Below the pieces are notes generated by a model. It made no database searches. It had not been told where the DNA came from and was given only the letters and a program-made list of their open reading frames with translations. Positions 23,795 to 33,834 of a stretch of DNA of 47,057 bases are shown here, one piece after another. The number at the start of each line of letters is the position of its first letter. Positions within the stretch are counted from its first letter, which is position 1. Source of the stretch: Prevotella sp. (lineage in GTDB: Bacteria > Bacteroidota > Bacteroidia > Bacteroidales > Bacteroidaceae); contig JAFRPY010000054.1 in NCBI GenBank assembly GCA_017428925.1, positions 1-47,057 of the forward strand, given 5' to 3'. A program made the translations under genes and the position numbers.

Positions 23795-25783
23795 TTAAAT
23801 CTTCTTGAGAACCAGCATGTCCTTGCTCCGATTAGAGAATAAGTCATATAGCTGACGAAGTGTATCATACCTGTCCTTGTAGTAGGTCACACTGTTTTGG
23901 CGGAACTGAACTTGAATAGACAACAGATGTTCGTCCGAGACTTCATACAGGATGTGACCGCTAATACTCTTGTCTTCAGTTGTAATCTTTGTATTCTTCG
24001 GCACGTCCTCCAACTTCCATCCTTCAGGCAGTACGAGGCGGACGGTCATACCGAAAGTCTGTTTGCAGGGAAACTCTACAGGCAACAGTCGTTCTGTCTC
24101 CAGGAAGGGATTATTATGAATGGGAAAGTCAATAAAGGGGTTGAAATAGATATGGTCGGAGGCGGTTTCACCCTGCTTGGTAAACTTCATTTCCTCCCTT
24201 ACATTTGCTGAGTAGTCACGGTGTCCTGTCATCTGACAACCGATTATCTCAATGCCGTAATCAGCTGACTTCTTGGCAATGAAGGCAGCACTGTCGCTGG
24301 CCTCACGAAACAGTCTCCGCTCATTATACGCGGCATTGCCAGAGTAGAGTACAGTTCGCTCACCGCTCATCACACCTTCTGGTGAAATTGAGCCGACAAC
24401 CGTTACCTGGCTTCCGGCCTCAGCAATGTTCTGCAGGTTCACCCATTGGCTGGACTTTCCTTTCTGAATAAGACGAGCGTGTTCAACATAAAGATTGGGA
24501 GACAACGTATTAACGTAGCCGTCAGCCGATGTTGCATCAAGGTACAGCCATGAGGTTCCATTGGGCACGGCGACGATGAAGGTGTTCAGTTTGTTCAGGC
24601 TTGGATAAGTCTGTGGCAAACGACCGTGGCGGCGAGTGCTCATGACAACGGGATATGCCTGTATGCCGACATCTCCGAGCATGTTGATGAGCATCATATT
24701 CAGGTCACCACTTGTGCCGCTTCCTTTTTTGATAACCTCCGATGCTGGATGAGCCAGCAACACATATTCTCCATTCCATGCCAACTTCTGGCGCAGTATC
24801 TTGAATGTTGCAGCCACCTTTTCCTTCAAGTCCGTCATCTCGGCAATTCCTGCGGCAGCAAGTTCATCGCGGAATTTGCTATGATCGTTTAGACGTAAAC
24901 CAAATTCTGAATGCTGAATGAGAATGTTGTCCACCTGCTCCCAATTCTTCTTCACGTCACGATAGTTTCCTCCTGACGAAGCGTAACTTTTCAGCTCTGC
25001 GGTCACTTTGGTAACATAGTCACGCTCGTTCCACACAAAGTCGTCTTTCTTCAGTGCCGGCAGATTACGCCCTGTACAAAGATATATATTTGTCTTGCAT
25101 GATGACGTTCTCGCCATCTGGCCAGTAGAAGTATTATAGTTGAGGTTACCAGTCGAATGAGAACTCTGAAGGATTTGAAGGCCGCTCGTTTCAACGTTGA
25201 AGATAAAAACAGAAGGAATCTCCAGCCTGTATTGTGCAAAAACGACAGGAATATCTTCCTGTGCATCCCAGTCGAAGATATGGAAGAAAACGTTGCTGTG
25301 GCGTGTAAATTCGTACTCGATTACTGTTCCAGCCCTTACCTGAGGAATAGCAACTTTTGCCATCATATAGTCTTCATCAATGCGCTCCGTGTGAATTTGC
25401 TCTTTGCCAATTCTCGTCTTCACCACCTTGCCATCCACTAAGTTATAGGCTGTTGCCTTGAAGTTCTCAATGGATTCCATGCCGTATTCTTCTTTTGTAT
25501 TGTAGATGTATGGAATACTGATGTTTGCACAGTCTTTTCCTTCGTCCTTCAGAATCTTGATACGTTTCTTGACCTGATAGTCCACCAAGTAATTATATAG
25601 ATTCATCGTATAGTTGACAGATGTCAGATGACAGAGCACCACGGCCTTGGCCTCTTTGTCGGCGGCATATTCCGTCATGTTAAGTTCTTCGTCTGTCGGC
25701 TTTCCCCATTTCAAGTTAGGCTCTGACGTCTGTGCCACAACTTTCAGTGTACAAAAGGCAAGGAGTAACAGATATTTTTTCAT
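23795..25783 (-). CDS. DUF3857 protein, predicted inactive transglutaminase fold
   Basis: Protein of 662 residues with a signal peptide (1-17, ending KVVAQ), DUF3857 domain and transglutaminase-like fold. At the nucleophile position it reads KGSGTSGDLNMMLINML, without Cys, and the His position is LNTFIVAV, while LDATSADGYVN keeps the Asp. So it is likely a non-catalytic member with a binding or structural role. It shares the N-terminus EPNLKWGKPTDEELNMTEYAADKEA with the next gene (25795-27771), showing recent duplication. Middle gene of the operon. Confidence 0.8.
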   Translation of the reverse strand: MKKYLLLLAFCTLKVVAQTSEPNLKWGKPTDEELNMTEYAADKEAKAVVLCHLTSVNYTMNLYNYLVDYQVKKRIKILKDEGKDCANISIPYIYNTKEEYGMESIENFKATAYNLVDGKVVKTRIGKEQIHTERIDEDYMMAKVAIPQVRAGTVIEYEFTRHSNVFFHIFDWDAQEDIPVVFAQYRLEIPSVFIFNVETSGLQILQSSHSTGNLNYNTSTGQMARTSSCKTNIYLCTGRNLPALKKDDFVWNERDYVTKVTAELKSYASSGGNYRDVKKNWEQVDNILIQHSEFGLRLNDHSKFRDELAAAGIAEMTDLKEKVAATFKILRQKLAWNGEYVLLAHPASEVIKKGSGTSGDLNMMLINMLGDVGIQAYPVVMSTRRHGRLPQTYPSLNKLNTFIVAVPNGTSWLYLDATSADGYVNTLSPNLYVEHARLIQKGKSSQWVNLQNIAEAGSQVTVVGSISPEGVMSGERTVLYSGNAAYNERRLFREASDSAAFIAKKSADYGIEIIGCQMTGHRDYSANVREEMKFTKQGETASDHIYFNPFIDFPIHNNPFLETERLLPVEFPCKQTFGMTVRLVLPEGWKLEDVPKNTKITTEDKSISGHILYEVSDEHLLSIQVQFRQNSVTYYKDRYDTLRQLYDLFSNRSKDMLVLKKI

Positions 25784-25794
25784 CCTTATTGTAT

Positions 25795-27771
25795 TTATGG
25801 TTTCTTCAGCGTTATGATTAGCTTATTGCTCTCAACCAATTTATCGAAAAAACCTTTCAGATTCTGATACTCCGTCGAAGCGAACAAGGTTTTGTCTATA
25901 CTCACCTTATACTGCATGTTCACCATATTGCCAAGTACTTTACAGGCGATGCTGGCCGTTGCACCGTCAAGCTTGATGACAATGGGCTTTGGCACCTCTT
26001 CCACCACATATCCTTCGGGCAGCGTAATCATCACATTCTGCATCTCCGACTGCTTATAGGGGAATTCTATAGGCAAAATGCGCTCTGTGGCGGTGAAGGG
26101 AGACTCGCGTTGCGGAATGAAAATCAACGGGTTAAGGTAAATCATGTCACCAGCAGCATCACATTGTTTGGTAAATGTCAGTTCTTCCTTAACAGTTGGC
26201 GAGAAGTCATAGCGTCCCTCTAAGCTATAGGACTGAATCTCTATTCCATCACGCTCCTGCATCTTATGAATCAACTCCACGCTGTCCTTAGCCAATCGCC
26301 ATTCGTGACGTTTTGCAGCGGCAGCTTCATCAAGAAAAATGCTCGACTTATTTCCCTTCAGCAGTCCATCGGTGCCAAGTTGGGCCTGAATGGAAGTCGT
26401 CTCACGGCTACGGGCATTGTCTTGCAGATTTACCCATAAATCCGCTCCGGTCTTCTGTAATACACGTGCCCTGGTGACCAAAAGCTTTGCGGGAAGCACG
26501 TTCAGATAGCCATCCTCGGCAGAGCCGTCCAGATAGACCATTCCCGTATCCGTCATCGGGATGCCAACCACAAAGGTGTTCAAGTATTTCAAACTTGAAT
26601 GGGAAAGCGGAAGGATACCGCTGTCACGTGTTCTCATGATGACAGGTGTTGACCCGATACCGGCATCTTTAAGCATATTAATCAGCAGAAAGTTGATATC
26701 GGCATTAGTTCCTGTACCCTCTTTCAGTACTTTTGAGGCCGATTCACCCCAAAGGGCATATTTGCCGTTCCAGCGCACTTTGCTCTTGAGTAGCTTCCAC
26801 ACGGCAGCTATCCGCTCCGTCTTATCGCTAATGCCAGGAATTCCTGCTGCTGTGATTTCATCCTTCAGCGGACTGCTTCTCTTCAAGCGTCCTCCAAAAT
26901 CCTCGTCATTCATCAGCTGGCCGTCAACATCATTCCATGTGGAGGTATAACTCTGGTAAACGGCACCTGGGACGAATATGTTGGCCAGCTCGGCGGTCAC
27001 TTTGTCACCATAATCAGCAGCATGCCATACGAAATCATCATCTTTCAAGGCAGGCAAGTTCCTGCCGACGAAAGTCTTTATGTTCGTAAGGATATTTTCT
27101 GTTCCTCCGCTGAAAAGCAATGTCATTGGCTCGCTGTACGCTTTCTTTTCCAAATGGTTCATACCAGTTTCCTCAATATTGAAACTGAACCATTCTGGAA
27201 TCGACAGTTCATAGCACGTATAGAGTACAGGAATGTCGTGCTGGGCATACCAGTCGCGAATGTTGCCATAGAAATCGCTTTCAATACGGTACTCATATTC
27301 TATGACCGTTCCCACTTTTACCTGGGGCACGCTGAATTTCAACACCATCTGGTTCTTGTCGAGACGCTCTTCGCTGGTCATCGACCGTTCCATCTTCGTC
27401 TTCACAGTTTTACCGTTCTCCAGATTATAGGCTGTTGCCTTCAGTCCTGCCACCAACTCATGGCGACTACGGTTGGTCACGCTTTCCATATAAACAATCT
27501 GTCCGTCAGCCACCCGCTTGCCCTCTGGCTTCAACACTTTCAAGCGAGTATTCACACGATAATACACCTTGAAGTCGTCGCCGATGAACTGATAACTCAC
27601 ATCGGTCTTATGGTATAGCACGACAGCGTCAGCATCTTTGTCGGCGGCATATTCTGTCATTTGCAGTTCCTGGTCTGTTGGCTTTCCCCATTTTAGGTTT
27701 GGCTCTATGCCTTGTGCGTTGGCTATTAGGTTGAAAGCCAGTAGCATTATGTAGGTAATTGTTCTTTTCAT
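25795..27771 (-). CDS. DUF3857 protein, predicted inactive transglutaminase fold (first of operon)
   Basis: Protein of 658 residues with signal peptide (1-19, ending LIANAQ), DUF3857 and transglutaminase-like domains. The nucleophile site reads EGTGTNADINFLLINML and the His site LNTFVVGI, so Cys and His are missing; LDGSAEDGYLN keeps an Asp. It is a paralogue of the 23795 gene. On the minus strand, TACTTTTGC at 27832-27840 is a possible -7 element, but no clear -33 is present. The upstream gene ends at 27854, so the unknown protein there may be co-transcribed. Confidence 0.8.
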   Translation of the reverse strand: MKRTITYIMLLAFNLIANAQGIEPNLKWGKPTDQELQMTEYAADKDADAVVLYHKTDVSYQFIGDDFKVYYRVNTRLKVLKPEGKRVADGQIVYMESVTNRSRHELVAGLKATAYNLENGKTVKTKMERSMTSEERLDKNQMVLKFSVPQVKVGTVIEYEYRIESDFYGNIRDWYAQHDIPVLYTCYELSIPEWFSFNIEETGMNHLEKKAYSEPMTLLFSGGTENILTNIKTFVGRNLPALKDDDFVWHAADYGDKVTAELANIFVPGAVYQSYTSTWNDVDGQLMNDEDFGGRLKRSSPLKDEITAAGIPGISDKTERIAAVWKLLKSKVRWNGKYALWGESASKVLKEGTGTNADINFLLINMLKDAGIGSTPVIMRTRDSGILPLSHSSLKYLNTFVVGIPMTDTGMVYLDGSAEDGYLNVLPAKLLVTRARVLQKTGADLWVNLQDNARSRETTSIQAQLGTDGLLKGNKSSIFLDEAAAAKRHEWRLAKDSVELIHKMQERDGIEIQSYSLEGRYDFSPTVKEELTFTKQCDAAGDMIYLNPLIFIPQRESPFTATERILPIEFPYKQSEMQNVMITLPEGYVVEEVPKPIVIKLDGATASIACKVLGNMVNMQYKVSIDKTLFASTEYQNLKGFFDKLVESNKLIITLKKP

Positions 27772-27853
27772 AAATTAATTATTTATATGATATCATTTGA
27801 ATAATTGTTTATTCATCATTACATTTGTGTGCAAAAGTAAATGGTTTTTGTGA

Positions 27854-28918
27854 TTATAACTCCTGCGAGCCTTCTTCGTTCGAGGTCTCATAAATGTTCC
27901 AGTGGCGCGAGGTCCATTCTATGAGATTCAGTTCTATATTCTTGGCTAAACCAAAATTGACTATCTTTTCCGTGTAGCAGAGTTTGGGCCAGCCGTTGTA
28001 GAAAAAGCCGTAGTATTCGTTTTGCGTCACGGAAACGTCCTGGTCTTTCATGACGGTCTTCATGGAGTCAATCAATTCACTTCTTTTATTATGAAGGCTG
28101 TCAGCCATATTTTCTTTCAGAAGAAGCGAGGCCGAATTGATTCCCAACTCCAGTGCATCCTCTGCGGGTATGGTGGTCACCGACTTGGTCATGACGGCAT
28201 AGTCGCCCTCAATGTCACCGTCTTCCTCTTGTTCGGTATAGCCCACCTTGGCGATAATATGCTGGGGATAACCGTTTTCTACATCATCGAACTCCTTTTG
28301 GCCGATATCAAAAGCCTTGCCATGCACGCAGAAGAGCAGGTCCAGTTCGTCGTAAGCCTCTCTTATCTTGTTTTCCGTAGAAAACTCCATGAGCAGCATG
28401 TTTTCATACTGTGGGCGCGAAATAATGCTGTCGGCGCCCGGTTTCATCTTATAGAACCGATCAACAGCCAGTGGAACGGCCTTCTTCATCAAGTCACGGA
28501 TTTCGCGCCAGTTCTCTATATGCTGCACCTGTCCCAACTCATCCGTAGTGAAAATGCAATGCACGTCTTTCGTCATTTCCCACAGTTCGGCAGCCACGCC
28601 ATTTATCAGCGAGTCGCTTTCCATTCCACACTTATAATTTAATGGGATGTATTCCATGCGGTAGCCTTTGCTTGTGGAGTCGGTCACTACGATCATAAAT
28701 TCCTCGGCTATGTCATAAGTCAGCGTGGTATCGTTGTTAATTATTTTCTGCTTTAGCTGGTGATTTCTGAAGGTCATGGTGTCGTTCTTGCAGAAATAAC
28801 CCACCACGTTGATTGTCGTGTCTGCCTCCTGTTCCAAAGTCATGCTTTGAGCATTCACCGTGAGTACGGCGAATAACATAGCAAAAAATATCCAAATTCT
28901 GGTATTAAAACTCATCAT
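27854..28918 (-). CDS. Unknown secreted protein
   Basis: Protein of 354 residues (353 from the second Met). Signal peptide 1-24 (ending LTVNAQ) and a mature part of mixed alpha/beta character with no motif that I recognise; EEFMIVVTDSTSKGYRMEY and ITNVNSASLLLKENM-like segments suggest a soluble periplasmic protein. It has the same orientation as, and lies 82 bp before, the DUF3857 genes. A bidirectional terminator separates it from the frd operon. Confidence 0.65.
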   Translation of the reverse strand: MMSFNTRIWIFFAMLFAVLTVNAQSMTLEQEADTTINVVGYFCKNDTMTFRNHQLKQKIINNDTTLTYDIAEEFMIVVTDSTSKGYRMEYIPLNYKCGMESDSLINGVAAELWEMTKDVHCIFTTDELGQVQHIENWREIRDLMKKAVPLAVDRFYKMKPGADSIISRPQYENMLLMEFSTENKIREAYDELDLLFCVHGKAFDIGQKEFDDVENGYPQHIIAKVGYTEQEEDGDIEGDYAVMTKSVTTIPAEDALELGINSASLLLKENMADSLHNKRSELIDSMKTVMKDQDVSVTQNEYYGFFYNGWPKLCYTEKIVNFGLAKNIELNLIEWTSRHWNIYETSNEEGSQEL

Positions 28919-28933
28919 TTCTTTATTATTTAT

Positions 28934-28963
28934 AAAAGGTGAGCCCCTTTGGACTCACCTTTT
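28934..28963. terminator. Terminator of the frdCAB operon
   Basis: AAAAGGTGAGCC and GACTCACCTTTTT pair around a short loop, with T-runs on both strands. It lies 21 bp past the frdB stop. Confidence 0.8.
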
Positions 28964-28984
28964 TATATTAAGACTTTTCGACAA

Positions 28985-29740
28985 TTAGTCGTTCAGTTTA
29001 GCCTTGATGAACTCGCGGTTCAGGCGGGCGATGTTGCTGATGCTCTCGTTCTTCGGGCACTCGGCCTCGCAAGCGCGGGTGTTGGTGCAGTTGCCAAAAC
29101 CGAGTTCTTCCATCTTCATCACCATGTTCTTGGCACGCTTTGCAGCCTCAGGACGACCCTGGGGAAGCAGAGCCAACTGGCTGACCTTCGATGAAACGAA
29201 GAGCATGGCAGAGCCGTTCTTACAAGCGGCTACGCAGCAACCGCAACCGATGCAACTGGCAGCGTCCATAGCCTCGTCGGCATTCTCCTTCGGGATGAGG
29301 ATGGCGTTGGCATCCTGAGCCTGACCGGTGCGGATGGTGTTGTAACCACCGGCAGCGATAATCTGGTCGAAGGCATTACGGTTCACCATGCAGTCCTTAA
29401 TCACGGGGAAGGCAGCGGAACGCCAAGGTTCAACGGTAATCACATCACCGTCGTTGAAACGGCGCATGTAGAGCTGACAGGTTGTAGCACCTGTAGCAGG
29501 CCCGTGAGGGTGACCGTTGATATAGAGCGAGCACATACCGCAGATACCCTCGCGGCAGTCGTGGTCGAAGACGAAAGGCTCCTTGCCTTCGTTGATGAGT
29601 TCCTCGTTGAGGATGTCAAGCATCTCCAGGAATGAGGTATCATCGGGGATGTCGTGCATCTCGCGTACGTCGAAGTGGCCCTTCTCGCGCGGACCGTTCT
29701 GACGCCAGTATTTCAATGTGAAACTTATATTTTTAGCCAT
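28985..29740 (-). CDS. frdB: Fumarate reductase / succinate dehydrogenase iron-sulfur subunit
   Basis: Protein of 251 residues carrying electrons between the membrane quinol site and the flavoprotein. The [2Fe-2S] site is C62, C67, C70 and C88 (CREGICGMC...TTC), the [4Fe-4S] site CIGCGCC...C (163-173) and the [3Fe-4S] region C218, C224 and C228 ([11 protein letters not shown]). It is the last gene of frdCAB, 6 bp after frdA. In Bacteroidales this complex mainly reduces fumarate to succinate during fermentation. Confidence 0.92.
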   Translation of the reverse strand: MAKNISFTLKYWRQNGPREKGHFDVREMHDIPDDTSFLEMLDILNEELINEGKEPFVFDHDCREGICGMCSLYINGHPHGPATGATTCQLYMRRFNDGDVITVEPWRSAAFPVIKDCMVNRNAFDQIIAAGGYNTIRTGQAQDANAILIPKENADEAMDAASCIGCGCCVAACKNGSAMLFVSSKVSQLALLPQGRPEAAKRAKNMVMKMEELGFGNCTNTRACEAECPKNESISNIARLNREFIKAKLND

Positions 29741-29746
29741 AATATT

Positions 29747-31729
<1,983 letters not shown>

Positions 31730-31762
31730 ATTTCCAAATATTTAAAATTATAAACCTAAAAA

Positions 31763-32482
31763 TTAGCAACAGCCGGCAGCAGCTTCACAGCAGGAAGCGC
31801 CATCGCAACAAAACGGAGCCAAACCAAAAGCAAATGCCAGCACCACAATGAGGAAGAGAGCCATCAGGATGGTCACGTAGATGATTCCAATGGTCTTCCA
31901 GCGCTTGAACCAGATTTTACCATTTACGCCAAGGGTCTGCATTGCACTCCAGAAACCATGAGAGAGGTGGAACCAGATGGCCACAATCCAGATAACGTAG
32001 AGCACAACGTAAACAGGCTGCGAGAACGTTTCCTTGATCCAGCCGAAACCGTCGGCAGGCCCATGAGCCAGTCCTTCAATGCCTACCAATTCGGCAAACA
32101 TCATGTTGTACCAAAAGTTGAACAGGTGGAGCAGCAAACCCAGCAGGATGATGATGCCAAGCACCAGCATGTTCTGAGAAGCCCATGACACTTCTGAACG
32201 ACGCTCAGTAACTGCATAGCGCTCGTTACCACGAGCCTTGCGGTTCTGCATCGTCAGCCAGAAAGCGAACACAATGTGACATACGGCCAGGAATGCCAAG
32301 CCAAGTGTTGCCACTACGGCATACCAGTTGGCACCCAGCAGTTCACAAATCGTATTGTAGGCCTTTCCTGAGAAAAGGGCTACGACGTTCATGCAGGCAT
32401 GAAACGTCAGGAAGAGAATGAGGCAGATGCCGGTTACCGACATCACCACTTTTCTACCAATCGGTGAATTGATTAACCACAT
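31763..32482 (-). CDS. frdC: Fumarate reductase cytochrome b subunit
   Basis: Protein of 239 residues with five membrane helices (about 12-35, 52-75, 100-125, 150-175 and 195-222), the single-anchor type-B design. Candidate haem ligands are His in FHACMN, CHIVFAFW, LHLFNFWYN and WFHLSHGFW. It anchors FrdAB and exchanges electrons with menaquinol. The C-terminus after the last helix is odd: APFCCDGASCCEAAAGCC has six Cys in the last 15 residues. Promoter at 32612-32643. Confidence 0.9.
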   Translation of the reverse strand: MWLINSPIGRKVVMSVTGICLILFLTFHACMNVVALFSGKAYNTICELLGANWYAVVATLGLAFLAVCHIVFAFWLTMQNRKARGNERYAVTERRSEVSWASQNMLVLGIIILLGLLLHLFNFWYNMMFAELVGIEGLAHGPADGFGWIKETFSQPVYVVLYVIWIVAIWFHLSHGFWSAMQTLGVNGKIWFKRWKTIGIIYVTILMALFLIVVLAFAFGLAPFCCDGASCCEAAAGCC

Positions 32483-32611
32483 AAATTGTTGATTTTAAAT
32501 TATTTAATTGTGAATAATTGTTTGTTTTCCATTCTAGGAACAGTTGACTTTTAAGCCTCGCTCGTACGAAGAAATACCTTGAATTAGGTATTTTCCGAAA
32601 CGTTTTAGGGT

Positions 32612-32643
32612 GCAAATATAACATTATTTAATGACAAATCAAA
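32612..32643 (-). promoter_or_regulatory. Promoter of frdCAB
   Basis: Read on the minus strand: TTTG (32640-32643), 19 bases, TATATTTGC (32612-32620), about 125 bp before the frdC start. The divergent gene at 32737 has its own TACCTTTGC at 32696-32704, without a clear -33. Confidence 0.75.
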
Positions 32644-32736
32644 GTTTTTCGACTAAAAAACATACCGAAATGAATAAAAAAAACAAAAAATTCCATACCT
32701 TTGCGGACGTATTCGCTCTGATAAAGCAAAATAAAA

Positions 32737-33834
32737 ATGAAAGAAATCAAAAGAATCGTTCTCACAGGCGGCCCTTGTGCCGGAAAGACAACTGCACTGG
32801 TCAGAGTTATCGAACATTTCTCAGGACTTGGATACAAGGTGTTCACCATCCCCGAAGTGCCAACCATGTTTACACAGGCGGGCATGAATTATCTCACGAA
32901 CAACCAGGACTTCTTCTACGAGGGAGAAAAGGCCACACTGGAAATCCAGCTGGCCCTCGAAGACAAATTCATGAAGATGGCACAGGCCTGCAAGGCTCCG
33001 GCTGTTATAGTTTGTGACCGTGGCACCATGGACATCTCTGCCTATATGAATCCTGAGACATGGCAAAAAATCACGAAAGCCGTGGGCACCGCTACGCCCC
33101 AGCTTCGTGCCCGCTACGATGCCGTGCTTCATCTGGTGAGTGCTGCCGACGGTGCCGAACAATTCTATACGACATCCAACAATGCCTCGCGCAATGAAAG
33201 TGCCGACGAAGAGGGGCTGCGCATCGCCCGCATGCTGGACAAAAAGGTTATCGAGGCATGGACGGGACATCCGCATCTGCGCGTCATCAACAATAATGTG
33301 GACTTCGACCGCAAACTGAACCGGGTACTTAAGGAGATTTCCAACGTGCTCGAACTGCCGCAGCCCATCGAGGAAGAGCGCAAATACATCGTTGAACTGA
33401 TTGGCGAAATGCCGGATAGCATCGAGAGCGAAATCACACAGACATACCTTGTGTCTGAACCCGAAAGCGAAGTGCGCATTAGAAGAAGAGGATGGGACGG
33501 CAAATTCGTCAACGTACATACGAACAAGAAGAAAGTTTCCGGATCGGAAGAAATTGTCACCGAGCGACAAGTCAGCAATGCCCTCTACGAATCTCTCCTT
33601 CAGCAAGCCGACCCTTACCGCCAGACTATCCGCAAACTGCGCAAGAGCTTTATCTGGAAAGGACAGTTCTTTGAACTCGACACCTACCACGGACACCTTG
33701 AGGGCTTGGTTATCCTCGAAACCAAAGGCATTGCCAACCACGAGGACGTGAAGTTCCCGCCCTTCCTCAAGGTCATCAAAGACATCACGGGCAATATGGA
33801 ATACTACAATTACAACCTGGCTTTAAGAAAATGA
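32737..33834 (+). CDS. P-loop ATPase with C-terminal CYTH domain
   Basis: Protein of 365 residues. The P-loop is GGPCAGKTT (11-19) in an AAA_28/NadR-kinase-like domain (to ~190); CDRGTMDISAYM may hold the second acidic residue. A CYTH-like tunnel domain follows (~210-360): RKYIVELIGEM, SEVRIRRRGWDGKFVNVHTNKKK and FELDTYHGHLEGLVILETK carry the alternating charged residues. The arrangement matches Ttd14-type proteins, which bind phosphoinositide and GTP in animals; the bacterial role is unknown. Its stop overlaps the mnmG start (ATGA), so the two are translationally coupled. Confidence 0.85.
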   Translation: MKEIKRIVLTGGPCAGKTTALVRVIEHFSGLGYKVFTIPEVPTMFTQAGMNYLTNNQDFFYEGEKATLEIQLALEDKFMKMAQACKAPAVIVCDRGTMDISAYMNPETWQKITKAVGTATPQLRARYDAVLHLVSAADGAEQFYTTSNNASRNESADEEGLRIARMLDKKVIEAWTGHPHLRVINNNVDFDRKLNRVLKEISNVLELPQPIEEERKYIVELIGEMPDSIESEITQTYLVSEPESEVRIRRRGWDGKFVNVHTNKKKVSGSEEIVTERQVSNALYESLLQQADPYRQTIRKLRKSFIWKGQFFELDTYHGHLEGLVILETKGIANHEDVKFPPFLKVIKDITGNMEYYNYNLALRK

